Virus record (IMG/VR): IMGVR_UViG_3300009551_000083
Location: 1-37,251 of that record
Reading direction: 5' to 3' (one strand)
DNA: 37,251 nt
Source: a virus
This document shows positions 1 to 5,812 of this stretch, one piece after another. The first letter of the stretch is position 1, and each line of letters opens with the position of its first letter. The position numbers were made by a program, and so were the translations under genes. Under the pieces are notes generated by a model, which had not been told where the DNA came from, ran no database searches, and worked only from the letters and a program-made list of their open reading frames with translations.

Positions 1-507
1 GTTGGCGTCGGCCACCCAGTAAATCCGCTGCCGGATATGCGGCGCCCCGACGCCCGCAGCGCACAGATCGGCACCCCCGACGGCATAGCCCAATGCTTCC
101 AGGTCAGTGCGTACTCCGGCGAGCCATACGCGGCCAGCCGCGCTCGCAACCTGTTCTCCAAGCACGTTTGAAGGGCGACACTCACCGATGAGGCGGGCGA
201 GCTCGGGCCACAGGTGGCGGGCGTCGGCGACTCCAAGACCCTTCCCGGCGGCGCTGAATGGCTGGCAGGGGCAAGAGCCGGTCCACACGTCGCGGTCGTC
301 GGGCCATCCGGCCAGCCGCAGCGCGAGGGGCCATCCGCCGATGCCGGCGAAAAAATGACATTGCCCAAATCGTCCAAGGTCCACGCCTCGGACATCCTGT
401 ATCGGTCGCTCATCAACTTCCCCCGCGGGCAAGTGGCCTGCCGCGATCAGGTTGCGCAGCCATTGCGCGCAGTACGCATCGTTGTCGTTGTAATAGGCAG
501 GCTTCAT
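1..507 (-). CDS. DNA (cytosine-5-)-methyltransferase, 3' end cut by window edge
   Basis: The first 169 residues of a C5 cytosine methyltransferase are visible; the rest lies left of the window. It transfers a methyl group from S-adenosylmethionine to C5 of cytosine in duplex DNA. Motif I (FFAGIGGW) is at residues 52-59, motif IV (GSCPCQPFS) carries the catalytic Cys81, an ENV-like GEQV lies at 117-120, and RQR of motif VIII at 159-161. The ATG at 505-507 overlaps the upstream stop as ATGA. The part of the protein carrying the remaining motifs and most of the target-recognition region is not visible. No partner restriction enzyme is in view, so an orphan enzyme protecting phage DNA is the likely role (inference). 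Confidence 0.93.
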   Translation of the reverse strand, partial: MKPAYYNDNDAYCAQWLRNLIAAGHLPAGEVDERPIQDVRGVDLGRFGQCHFFAGIGGWPLALRLAGWPDDRDVWTGSCPCQPFSAAGKGLGVADARHLWPELARLIGECRPSNVLGEQVASAAGRVWLAGVRTDLEALGYAVGGADLCAAGVGAPHIRQRIYWVADAN

Positions 508-731
508 GGCCGCCCCTTCCCGCGCCTGCCGCCGCCCACACTGCGCAGCCAGTGCCGGTTATGGCAGGGCTTGGGCGACGTCCCGCGGCGTTGTGCGGCA
601 GCCGCCACGTCGCCGTGCGCCCATACCACGGGCAGGCGTTCGAGTTTCAGGTGCTTGGGCAGCGGTCGCGGCTGCGCGCAGGCCAGCGTCGCCAGTTCCA
701 GCAGGCGGCCGTCCGATAGTTCGATAGGCAT
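504..731 (-). CDS. Small basic hypothetical protein upstream of the methyltransferase
   Basis: A 75-residue protein of unknown function, rich in Arg and Pro, with no recognised domain. Its start has a clear GGGAG ribosome binding site 8 bases upstream. Its TGA overlaps the methyltransferase ATG as ATGA, so the two are probably translationally coupled. That junction and the ribosome binding site are the main evidence that it is real. The ribosome binding site lies inside a hairpin (740-769), which suggests that translation of this pair is controlled. It could serve mainly as a leader cistron for the methyltransferase. Confidence 0.65.
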   Translation of the reverse strand: MPIELSDGRLLELATLACAQPRPLPKHLKLERLPVVWAHGDVAAAAQRRGTSPKPCHNRHWLRSVGGGRRGKGRP

Positions 732-739
732 TGCGGTTG

Positions 740-769
740 CTCCCTGTTACTTTTTCGTGTAAAAGGGAG
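740..769 (-). promoter_or_regulatory. Hairpin covering the ribosome binding site of the methyltransferase pair
   Basis: Read on the minus strand, the RNA can fold as CUCCCU, one mismatch, UUAC, an 8-base A-rich loop, GUAA, one mismatch, AGGGAG. The 3' arm is exactly the Shine-Dalgarno sequence of the ATG at 729-731. Folding would hide the ribosome binding site. The pairing is seen directly; regulation is inference. There is no U-tract after the stem, so it does not look like a simple terminator. Confidence 0.55.
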
Positions 770-873
770 TCGCGTAGTGGTTGGCGGCTCCCCCTTCCTA
801 CGGCTACTGCGCAGGGCTTACCCTCTGTGACCCTTCGGCGCCGCGCTCTAACCGGCCGGCGCCCTCTCTCTCT
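770..873. other. Non-coding stretch with a GC-rich inverted repeat
   Basis: There is no convincing gene on either strand between the Ig-like protein and the small gene ahead of the methyltransferase. It contains a GC-rich inverted repeat (minus strand GGCGCCG ... CGGCGCC, 7 bp) without a following T-tract. I found no good sigma70 promoter here, so the methyltransferase pair is probably reached by read-through from the upstream genes. Confidence 0.4.
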
Positions 874-1146
874 TTACTGCGTTACGTCGACCGTGATCTT
901 CAGCACGCCGGGACCGGCTTGCGTGACGGTGAACGGGCACGTCCCGACATCGCCACCGGGGTCGGTGGCTGTGAAGTTGCCGGTGCCGACATCAACGATT
1001 GTGATAAGGCCGGTTTGGTCGATCGTGGCCGATGCGGTGTTGTCCGAGGCCCATGTGAACGTGGTGGCGACGACATTGCCCGAGGTATCGACGGCGACGG
1101 CGGTAGCCTGGGCGGGTTTGCCGGTGACAAGGCTTGCGGGGTTCAT
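874..1146 (-). CDS. Ig-like (BIG2-type) domain protein
   Basis: A 90-residue protein that looks like a single bacterial Ig-like domain. It has the alternating Val/Thr strand pattern with a FTWASDNTASATID turn, followed by GLITIVDVGTGNFTAT, the usual shape of a group-2 Ig fold. Phages use such domains on virion surfaces or for attachment to carbohydrate. The ATG at 1144-1146 is preceded by AGGAG at good spacing. The frame stays open upstream to a GTG at 1260, which would add 38 residues (a charged helix then IYWLSRRRKFIAVIV), but that GTG has no ribosome binding site. Function is inferred from sequence pattern only. Confidence 0.7.
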   Translation of the reverse strand: MNPASLVTGKPAQATAVAVDTSGNVVATTFTWASDNTASATIDQTGLITIVDVGTGNFTATDPGGDVGTCPFTVTQAGPGVLKITVDVTQ

Positions 1147-1265
1147 GACTTTGCACTCCTGTTGGACGATGACGGCGATGAATTTGCGCCGCCGGGAAAG
1201 CCAATATATCAGTTCACGCAACTCGCGGATGACGTCGCGCAGTTCGTGGAAGGGGTTCACGACGG
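1147..1265. other. Gap between lipoprotein and Ig-like genes (possible N-terminal extension)
   Basis: These 119 bases are open in the frame of the Ig-like gene from a GTG at 1258-1260. They could encode a 38-residue extension with an amphipathic helix. I see no other gene, promoter or repeat here. Confidence 0.35.
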
Positions 1266-1496
1266 CTACGGCTTCACCGGCGTCGTGACCGCAGGCGCAG
1301 GTGTTGCCGGCGTAACGCCATTGGGCGCGCAGTCGATCGTACCGGCGATGTTGACATTGCCCGGCACGCCGGTGGCGGCGCTGAACGTGCCGTGGATCAC
1401 GCAATCCTTGTCCACGTTCGACAGCAAATCCTTGACGTTGGACTGCGAGCAGGCGGGAAGCAGCAGCAGGGTTGCGGCGATCAGCAGGTGTTTCAT
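1266..1496 (-). CDS. Small lipoprotein with Pro/Thr-rich C-terminus
   Basis: A 76-residue protein with a type II signal peptide: MKH, a hydrophobic core of Leu/Ala, then lipobox LPAC with Cys16 as the lipidation site. The mature part contains two further cysteines (32 and 56) and ends in a TPATPAPAVTTPVKP tail. It should be anchored in the outer membrane or periplasm. Start ATG at 1494-1496 overlaps the upstream DUF1353 stop as ATGA. A small, proline-rich lipoprotein near lysis genes is compatible with an outer-membrane spanin (Rz1 type), but there is no nested Rz partner, so this is only a possibility. Confidence 0.75.
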   Translation of the reverse strand: MKHLLIAATLLLLPACSQSNVKDLLSNVDKDCVIHGTFSAATGVPGNVNIAGTIDCAPNGVTPATPAPAVTTPVKP

Positions 1497-1945
1497 TCGG
1501 CGTCTCCATAAGGTGCGGCATAGGGGGGTAGATCGGTCAGCGGCGCAAGCCGCGTATAGCCGCTGGCCTTCAATTCGGCATTGTTGTCCCAACTCGCCTG
1601 CCCACCGACGCGCACGCCGGTATGGATCAGCGCAGCAATCGCATCGTCCACACCCAGCACGCGCATGGCTTCGAGCAGCACGGCGTCGGCAGTTTCGCGG
1701 TCGCACGGCTGCAGCCAATATAAGAGGTCGTGGATTATTGCGGCACTCCCCCACACGTTCCACGGCGGTAGTTCGTTGCGCAGGATTTTTGGCATACTGG
1801 CGAAGTCGGTAATGAATCCGGACGGCACTGTCAGTATTGCGCCGTCGTGCAGTACGTCGGATTCGTACTCGAATGGCGCATTGATCCGCCAGTTTTCCCC
1901 GTCCGCAAGCGGCGTCACGGATAACGCGGTCAGGAAGCGGCTCAA
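1493..1945 (-). CDS. DUF1353 family protein
   Basis: A 150-residue protein with the DUF1353 signature: VPSGFITDFASMPKILR in the first half, then a GSAAIIHDLLYW segment, as in many phage members. Its biochemical role is unknown. The family is often found near lysis or tail genes of phages. The start is a TTG at 1943-1945 that overlaps the upstream stop as TTGA, with GAGGG about 8 bases upstream; an in-frame ATG lies only far inside the conserved region. The length fits the family. It sits in the leftward chain of overlapping genes between two small hypothetical genes. Confidence 0.85.
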   Translation of the reverse strand: MSRFLTALSVTPLADGENWRINAPFEYESDVLHDGAILTVPSGFITDFASMPKILRNELPPWNVWGSAAIIHDLLYWLQPCDRETADAVLLEAMRVLGVDDAIAALIHTGVRVGGQASWDNNAELKASGYTRLAPLTDLPPYAAPYGDAE

Positions 1946-2151
1946 GAGATAACCCTCGGCGACACGATCGCAGACAGGAAATACAACCCATCCCTTTCCT
2001 CTGTTCGATATTCGACATCGAATCGGATAATACGGGGGTCGATACCTGCCGTGGCTAACTCTTCCAGAACGCGCTCCTTGGTGCCATGAACTTGCTTGGC
2101 CATATTCATCAACGCATCATCGAAATCGAACATATCGTGCAGGTCTTTCAC
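1942..2151 (-). CDS. Small acidic hypothetical protein
   Basis: A 69-residue protein from GTG at 2149-2151 (GTGA overlap with the upstream stop); an ATG at 2164-2166 would add five residues. I do not recognise a family. It is rich in Asp/Glu, predicted alpha/beta, with no membrane segment or signal peptide (KDLHDMFDFDDALMNMAK near the start, RIIRFDVEYRTE in the middle). A GGAGG lies directly before the GTG, very close, so the start is uncertain. The tight overlaps on both sides support it as a real gene. Confidence 0.65.
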   Translation of the reverse strand: MKDLHDMFDFDDALMNMAKQVHGTKERVLEELATAGIDPRIIRFDVEYRTEERDGLYFLSAIVSPRVIS

Positions 2152-2402
2152 TCCTCCGTCTCCCATGCCGTCAGCATTTCATCGGCCACAGCAATCGACG
2201 TCGCCGTGCGCTCGGTGTTGGCCATGACGAGGTCCTTGGCAGCCACATAGCACAGCGGCGTACACAGCCCGTGCGCTTTCGCCAGCTTCGCTGCATACCG
2301 ATGTTCCAGCGTCGCAATCTGCGCCTGCGCGTTCGGGGCGATTGGCTGCGACGCGCAGCCAGTGCAGGCGGTCAGCGTGAGGCAGATGGCGAGGATTCTC
2401 AT
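2148..2402 (-). CDS. Small lipoprotein, outer-membrane spanin candidate
   Basis: An 84-residue protein with a short signal peptide and lipobox LTAC (Cys13), with another Cys at 16. The mature part is a short helical region with HRYAAKLAKAHGLCTPLC and an acidic end. It should be an outer-membrane or periplasmic lipoprotein. The start overlaps the upstream stop as ATGA. Given its place among lysis-type membrane genes it could be the outer-membrane half of a spanin pair, with the membrane-anchored coiled-coil protein at 4275-4583 as partner. That pairing is inference; the genes are not nested as in classic Rz/Rz1. Confidence 0.7.
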   Translation of the reverse strand: MRILAICLTLTACTGCASQPIAPNAQAQIATLEHRYAAKLAKAHGLCTPLCYVAAKDLVMANTERTATSIAVADEMLTAWETEE

Positions 2403-2758
2403 TCGCCAAGTCTAGCCCATGCAGTCAGGAAACCTCTGGCGAATGCTGATTGTTCTTTTGCACGAACTGCCGATGTTTGTCCCGGTAGGAACGTTGTCTG
2501 CAACAGCAGCGCATTTTCGTCGTTATTCGTAAACAGGAAGAACATCGACTTGCCATAGCGGACAAATCGCTCTCGCCATATATGCACATAGCGCGGCGTG
2601 GCAACTTCGACTGGATCGTCTGCTAGTGCAAGCCAGTTTATTGGCTCCATTACAGCTAGCGCGACACGTTCATTGGTTTCGAGGTACGCCTGTATCTGCG
2701 GAGTCACATCCAGAACCGTGATTGGCTCCATGTCCGGCGTATACAAAACAGTTTTCAT
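2399..2758 (-). CDS. Hypothetical protein
   Basis: A 119-residue soluble protein starting at the ATG 2756-2758, which overlaps the upstream holin-like stop as ATGA. I do not recognise a family. It has an acidic N-terminal third (PDMEPITVLDVTPQIQAYLE), a central RYVHIWRERFVRYGKSMFFLF segment and a basic C-terminus (SAVRAKEQSAFARGF). No membrane helix or metal-binding motif is evident. An upstream in-frame extension to 3067 is a shadow of the neighbouring gene and was rejected. Function unknown. Confidence 0.7.
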   Translation of the reverse strand: MKTVLYTPDMEPITVLDVTPQIQAYLETNERVALAVMEPINWLALADDPVEVATPRYVHIWRERFVRYGKSMFFLFTNNDENALLLQTTFLPGQTSAVRAKEQSAFARGFLTAWARLGE

Positions 2759-3141
2759 GGCCCGTCCTTCGCATGCACCTGCGCCGTAGCGCCGGCCGGG
2801 ATATCCACCTTGACGTCGCCGGAGTTGGTTGCCGTTGTCATGCTCGCCAGCGGGGCCAATGCTGATTGCGCCTTGGCGGCGGTATCGGTGGCCTGCGCGA
2901 TGATGTCGTCCTTTTTCTTGCTGCCAGAGTTCGTGCCGAACGACCAGTCGACAACCGTCGACAGTTTGCCCGTCACGAACCCAAGGATGTAGATGACAAT
3001 GTTGAGGGTCTTGTCCGGTAGGTCGCGCGTGATGACGGCATAAGTCAAAAACCCCATCGTCCCGCACAGGAACACAACGACTCCTGCGCCGATCCAGTTC
3101 GGGAAGTTGTTACCGCTGGGCGGTGCTGGTGCGTCAGCCAT
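2755..3141 (-). CDS. Holin-like membrane protein
   Basis: A 128-residue protein with two predicted membrane helices (about residues 15-38 and 47-62), a short loop RDLPDKT, then VDWSFGTNSGSKKKDDII. The pattern of two helices followed by a (Y/F)FGxxxGSxxK-type basic segment is common in phage proteins annotated as holins or holin-like. The C-terminal half is hydrophilic and Ala/Thr-rich. It would form inner-membrane lesions that release or activate the endolysin. It lies about 2 kb from the endolysin gene, in the same leftward set. The small two-helix protein at 5675-5812 is a competing holin candidate. Confidence 0.65.
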   Translation of the reverse strand: MADAPAPPSGNNFPNWIGAGVVVFLCGTMGFLTYAVITRDLPDKTLNIVIYILGFVTGKLSTVVDWSFGTNSGSKKKDDIIAQATDTAAKAQSALAPLASMTTATNSGDVKVDIPAGATAQVHAKDGP

Positions 3142-3143
3142 TG

Positions 3144-3311
3144 TCAGATGCGTCCGAGCAGCACCAGCACCAGCACGACGACCAGAACGATGCCCAGCAC
3201 GCCGCCGCCGTTCCAGCCGGTGCCAAGGTAGGGTCCGCCGCCCAGCGGCACGACATAGCCGCCGACGAGCAGGACGACGAGGATGATGAGAAGCAGGGTT
3301 CCAAGGCTCAT
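3144..3311 (-). CDS. DUF3309 small membrane protein
   Basis: A 55-residue protein with two hydrophobic segments: MSLGTLLLIILVVLLVGG at the start and GGVLGIVLVVVLVLVLLGRI at the end, joined by a Pro/Gly-Tyr hairpin. This is the full architecture of DUF3309, common in beta- and alpha-proteobacteria and their phages, function unknown. Start ATG at 3309-3311, stop TGA at 3144-3146, two bases before the start of the holin-like gene. In a lysis region it could act as an antiholin or membrane accessory protein, but that is inference. Confidence 0.85.
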   Translation of the reverse strand: MSLGTLLLIILVVLLVGGYVVPLGGGPYLGTGWNGGGVLGIVLVVVLVLVLLGRI

Positions 3312-3315
3312 GGCG

Positions 3316-3504
3316 TTACTCCGATTCGGGTGCGTTGCAGGAATGCTCGCGTACTTGCTTCTTCAACTCGCGCAGCTCGCGCCTAAACTTGGCGAGCTTG
3401 CGATCCTTGCGCTGCCGATCGCCGCGGTCGCCGGCCACATGCCACAACAGGCCCGGCCCGACCAGTAGCGTGACGATGCCCAGCGCCAGCGCGTCGATGT
3501 CCAT
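3316..3504 (-). CDS. Small single-pass membrane protein with basic coiled tail
   Basis: A 62-residue protein: one N-terminal membrane helix (ALALGIVTLLVGPGLLWHVAG) then a strongly basic, heptad-like tail (RQRKDRKLAKFRRELRELKK) expected in the cytoplasm. No family recognised. Stop TGA lies 4 bases before the DUF3309 start. A small helix followed by a charged coiled coil is also what an inner-membrane spanin or a holin regulator looks like, so it is one of several lysis-accessory candidates. Start ATG at 3502-3504 immediately follows the stop of a tiny upstream gene. Confidence 0.7.
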   Translation of the reverse strand: MDIDALALGIVTLLVGPGLLWHVAGDRGDRQRKDRKLAKFRRELRELKKQVREHSCNAPESE

Positions 3505-3505
3505 G

Positions 3506-3586
3506 TCACAGGCCGCTCCCGTCCTTGAGGTTGCGATAGCGCGACCAGCACAGGATCAGCGACAGGATGCCGACCGACTCGATCAC
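3506..3586 (-). CDS. Tiny membrane peptide (26 residues), tentative
   Basis: A GTG-started frame encoding 26 residues with one hydrophobic segment (VGILSLILCW) and a polar end (RYRNLKDGSGL). The GTG overlaps the upstream stop as GTGA, and its own TGA is one base before the ATG of the next gene, so it fills the gap exactly. That fit is the main support. The ribosome binding site is weak. It may be a real membrane peptide or only a coupling frame. Confidence 0.4.
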   Translation of the reverse strand: MIESVGILSLILCWSRYRNLKDGSGL

Positions 3587-3759
3587 AGCTTCTTGTTCTG
3601 CGCGACGGCAGCCACCAGCATTTCCACGTCATGCACGAACTTGGCAATCAGCGCCTCGGCCGCCGCATGCTGCGCTGCGGTCATGTCCGGCGAGATGCCG
3701 ACCAGCTTGTCGATCGCGGCATGTCCGCCGTTTCCACCAATAATGATGACAGTAGAAAT
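3583..3759 (-). CDS. Small hypothetical protein, probable ATT start codon
   Basis: A 58-residue protein with a hydrophobic beginning (STVIIIGGNGGHAAIDKLVG) and an Ala-rich helix (TAAQHAAAEALIAKF). Between the upstream in-frame stop and this region there is no ATG, GTG or TTG, but an ATT at 3757-3759 sits 7 bases after a strong AAGGAG. The only standard start, an ATG for TAAQHAAAEA, lies 25 codons inside and has no ribosome binding site. I therefore choose the ATT. It ends in TGA overlapping the next GTG. Function unknown; a sequencing error in the start codon is an alternative. Confidence 0.5.
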   Translation of the reverse strand: MSTVIIIGGNGGHAAIDKLVGISPDMTAAQHAAAEALIAKFVHDVEMLVAAVAQNKKL

Positions 3760-3770
3760 GACACTTCTCC

Positions 3771-3929
3771 TTAGTAGTTGATTAGACGATCAGCTTTGTA
3801 GTGCAGGCGATGGCTGAGGTTTGTTATTCCGTCGCCAATTACGCGAAGACATGTCGCAACAGATCGGACTTTTAGCCCGATCAATGGGCCGTAGATGCCG
3901 CATGCATCGATCCACAGTTCTCGCATCAT
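3771..3929 (-). CDS. Small hypothetical protein
   Basis: A 52-residue protein starting at the first of two adjacent ATGs (3927-3929), which overlaps the upstream stop as TGATG and has AGGAG about 10 bases upstream. The frame is open 20 codons further up, but that part lies inside the upstream gene. The sequence (MMRELWIDACGIYGPLIGLK, then a basic His/Arg-containing end) has no recognised domain. The gene keeps the tight packing of this region. Confidence 0.55.
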   Translation of the reverse strand: MMRELWIDACGIYGPLIGLKVRSVATCLRVIGDGITNLSHRLHYKADRLINY

Positions 3930-4297
3930 CACCTCTTCTCCTGTTTTGATTCCAATGCTTGAATCTTCGTTGAATGAATGCCGCGCCATGCGTCTAGATC
4001 ACGCAACCGTCCGTCAATCTTTCCTTGATCCTTTTCGTACACCACCATGAACACGACGAATACCAGCATCGTCATGAAACAGGCTGTTACCGCCGCCGCT
4101 CCCCACGCACCCATCCCTTGTGTTTTGTGAATTATGGTCTGCGTATGCGGCGCCAATGAGGCCGGCGACCCGCGTTCGACCAGTTCCTTCACAGCCTTGG
4201 CCAAGTCTCCGACCTGGTCGACCATCAAATCCAGCTTGCGCACATCCTCCGAGCGCCAATCGTCCACTCCCAGATCAGGGTCCGACACGGTGGGCAT
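3929..4297 (-). CDS. Membrane protein with central transmembrane helix
   Basis: A 122-residue protein. Residues 20-45 are a charged helix (VRKLDLMVDQVGDLAKAVKEL), about 66-88 form a membrane helix (AAAVTACFMTMLVFVVFMVV), and the end is a hydrophilic helix rich in Lys/Asp/Arg. Function unknown; the topology resembles small phage membrane regulators of lysis or superinfection. It overlaps the upstream coiled-coil gene by 23 bases if it starts at the ATG 4295-4297. In-frame GTG codons just inside would reduce the overlap, so the start is uncertain. Confidence 0.65.
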   Translation of the reverse strand: MPTVSDPDLGVDDWRSEDVRKLDLMVDQVGDLAKAVKELVERGSPASLAPHTQTIIHKTQGMGAWGAAAVTACFMTMLVFVVFMVVYEKDQGKIDGRLRDLDAWRGIHSTKIQALESKQEKR

Positions 4298-4583
4298 CCA
4301 TGCGTCGCGTCAGTTCCCTCACATTGGAGGCCAGTTCCTTGATGTTGTCCGTCAGCGCAATGATCTGCGCGCCGAGCTTGCCATCCATGCCGGCAAAGCG
4401 CGCATTGAGCGCATTCTGTGCGGCCTCGATGGCTTGGATGCGCGCGTTATAGGCGTTCTCGACGCCTTGCAGGCGCGCGGCAATCTCGGCGGCCGACTCT
4501 TTCGGTCCTTTGAAAAACCACCCGACGAATGCTCCAACCACGGCAAAGGCCAGCGTCCAAACGGCATACGTCAGGTTGTCCAT
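4275..4583 (-). CDS. Inner-membrane spanin-like protein (TM plus coiled coil)
   Basis: A 102-residue protein: N-terminal membrane helix (YAVWTLAFAVVGAFVGWFF) followed by a long heptad-patterned helix (IAARLQGVENAYNARIQAIE, continuing to about residue 90). This matches the topology of an i-spanin (Rz type), which links inner and outer membrane at the last step of lysis. The ATG at 4581-4583 has AGGTGGG upstream; a GTG at 4595 is an alternative start. The inference rests on topology and location near the endolysin; sequence similarity is not claimed. The same shape also fits other membrane-tethered coiled-coil proteins. Confidence 0.6.
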   Translation of the reverse strand: MDNLTYAVWTLAFAVVGAFVGWFFKGPKESAAEIAARLQGVENAYNARIQAIEAAQNALNARFAGMDGKLGAQIIALTDNIKELASNVRELTRRMDAHRVGP

Positions 4584-4603
4584 CCAGTGTCCCACCTGTC
4601 AAG

Positions 4604-4645
4604 ATTGCTCGCCGGATGCTATACCCATGCCACCCGGCGAGCAAT
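4604..4645. repeat. 12-bp perfect inverted repeat between genes
   Basis: ATTGCTCGCCGG (4604-4615) and its exact complement CCGGCGAGCAAT (4634-4645) flank an 18-base loop, right after the stop of the gene at 4653-5144. The stem is strong, but no T-tract follows in the direction of transcription. It may be an mRNA-stabilising or processing hairpin or a weak/Rho-assisted terminator. Confidence 0.65.
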
Positions 4646-4652
4646 ATGGCGC

Positions 4653-5144
4653 TTACCGCGCGCCGACGTTCAGATTGCCCTGGAACGCCGCACAGATGGC
4701 CGCGTACTGCGATCCGACCTTGGCGATGCTGACCGTGGTCGACTGGCAGGCCGCGACGCCGGCTACCGGGTTGCCGGCGCCGTCGAGTCCGGGCGCGATC
4801 TTCATGCCCGTGATGAACTCGGCCCGCGTGTTGGCGCAGCCGCGGTTGATGGCCGCCGACTGGTCGGAGTTGAGGTCGAATGCCGCGCCGATGTCGGTGA
4901 GCTGGTACACGGCCGGCGCCGGGTCGATGCCGTTCTTCGGATTGCCGCGGAAGAATGACGTCACATACGTCTGCTGGTCGGCACCCTGCGCACCGAATGC
5001 GCGGATCACGTTGTACGCCTGCTGCTGCTCGTCGGTGACGATGGCGCCGACGTCGTCGGGTACGCCATAGAACTTCGGCGTTGCCGGCGAATACGGCGGC
5101 GGGTTCAGGTGGTAATGGCCTTTTGCTGCATGGGGATTGGTCAT
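4653..5144 (-). CDS. Hypothetical protein, 163 residues
   Basis: A well-supported gene (AGGAG upstream of the ATG at 5142-5144) whose family I do not recognise. It begins with a Pro/Tyr/His-rich stretch (HYHLNPPPYSPATPKFYGV) followed by VPDDVGAIVTDEQQQAYNVI, and ends with a Cys-containing Ala/Gly-rich region with several Cys (NRGCANTRAEF; GVAACQST; AAICAAF). No signal peptide or membrane helix. It lies between the endolysin and the membrane-protein cluster and is followed by a strong hairpin. Role unknown. Confidence 0.75.
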   Translation of the reverse strand: MTNPHAAKGHYHLNPPPYSPATPKFYGVPDDVGAIVTDEQQQAYNVIRAFGAQGADQQTYVTSFFRGNPKNGIDPAPAVYQLTDIGAAFDLNSDQSAAINRGCANTRAEFITGMKIAPGLDGAGNPVAGVAACQSTTVSIAKVGSQYAAICAAFQGNLNVGAR

Positions 5145-5184
5145 GGAACGTTCTCCTGTTGCGTGATGCCGCGGGATGCGGCGA

Positions 5185-5685
5185 TCAAGTCAAAAAACTG
5201 AACAATCGTGTAAACCAGCCGCGGGCAAATGTCGCTTGCGACGGATTGTTGTGGATGATGTCGGCGTAGTAGAGGCCGCGCGAAGTGATGATCCTGTTTG
5301 ATATCAGCCGTGACATCAACCTAGCTGGAGTCATGGCACTGATTGTATTCGGCCCGATAACCCCGTCCGCCGCCACGCCCAACGCCTGCTGCAGCCATCG
5401 GATCGCCTTGCTGCTGCCACAGTTCACGGCGCAGTCGGCGACCAGGTTCAGCGTCGCGTAGTCCGGCACTTGGTCGATCCTCGTCCCGGCCAGCATGCGG
5501 CGATAGCCGTCGTGGACCTGTTGCTGTGTCGGGTTCGGCCACGGGATGTTCCACTGCTGCGCAAACGGCTGCGTCACGCCGCCGGCCGACGTCAGGCCGC
5601 CACGATCGGCAGGGTCGTTGCTGACGCCGCCCTCGCGCTGAATGATGCCGTCGATGATTTGCGAGATTTGGGATTCAGGAAGCAT
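5185..5685 (-). CDS. Endolysin: GH108 N-acetylmuramidase with peptidoglycan-binding domain
   Basis: A 166-residue lysin that should cut the glycan strands of peptidoglycan at the end of infection. The GH108 signature is at the N-terminus (REGGVSNDPADRGGLTSAGG), with Glu18 the likely catalytic acid. The C-terminal half has a PG_binding_3-type segment (LGVAADGVIGPNTISAM) and ends in a basic, aromatic tail. Length fits the family. There is no signal peptide, so a holin is required for release. The ATG at 5683-5685 was chosen; a TTG 15 bases upstream is possible. Its first 11 bases overlap the small membrane gene upstream, suggesting coupled expression. Confidence 0.92.
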   Translation of the reverse strand: MLPESQISQIIDGIIQREGGVSNDPADRGGLTSAGGVTQPFAQQWNIPWPNPTQQQVHDGYRRMLAGTRIDQVPDYATLNLVADCAVNCGSSKAIRWLQQALGVAADGVIGPNTISAMTPARLMSRLISNRIITSRGLYYADIIHNNPSQATFARGWFTRLFSFLT

Positions 5686-5812
5686 GGCGACCCTTGTCAA
5701 TGTTGTCGGCCCACAAGCACAGGAATAATCCGAACACTACCCAAAACGACGTGTTGATCCAAACCAGTGCAACGCCGCATGCGGCCATTGCCAGTGCAAT
5801 GAAAATCTTCAT
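5675..5812 (-). CDS. Small two-helix membrane protein next to endolysin, holin candidate
   Basis: A 45-residue protein with two hydrophobic segments (MKIFIALAMAACGVALVWI and TSFWVVFGLFLCLW) and a short charged tail (DNIDKGRHAS). It starts at the ATG 5810-5812 (ATGA overlap with the RusA stop) and overlaps the endolysin start by 11 bases. Its size, double-helix topology and direct contact with the lysin gene make it a holin or pinholin candidate, or an antiholin to the protein at 2755-3141. No family assignment is possible by eye. Confidence 0.65.
   Translation of the reverse strand: MKIFIALAMAACGVALVWINTSFWVVFGLFLCLWADNIDKGRHAS

Noticed and set aside
874-1521. 215-residue frame for the Ig-like protein
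   Set aside because: The upstream part overlaps the lipoprotein gene in another frame and has no credible start; the ATG at 1146 with AGGAG is preferred.
1266-2018. Long minus-strand frame of 250 residues
   Set aside because: Only its last 76 residues form a sensible lipoprotein; the rest is an Arg-rich shadow of the DUF1353 gene.
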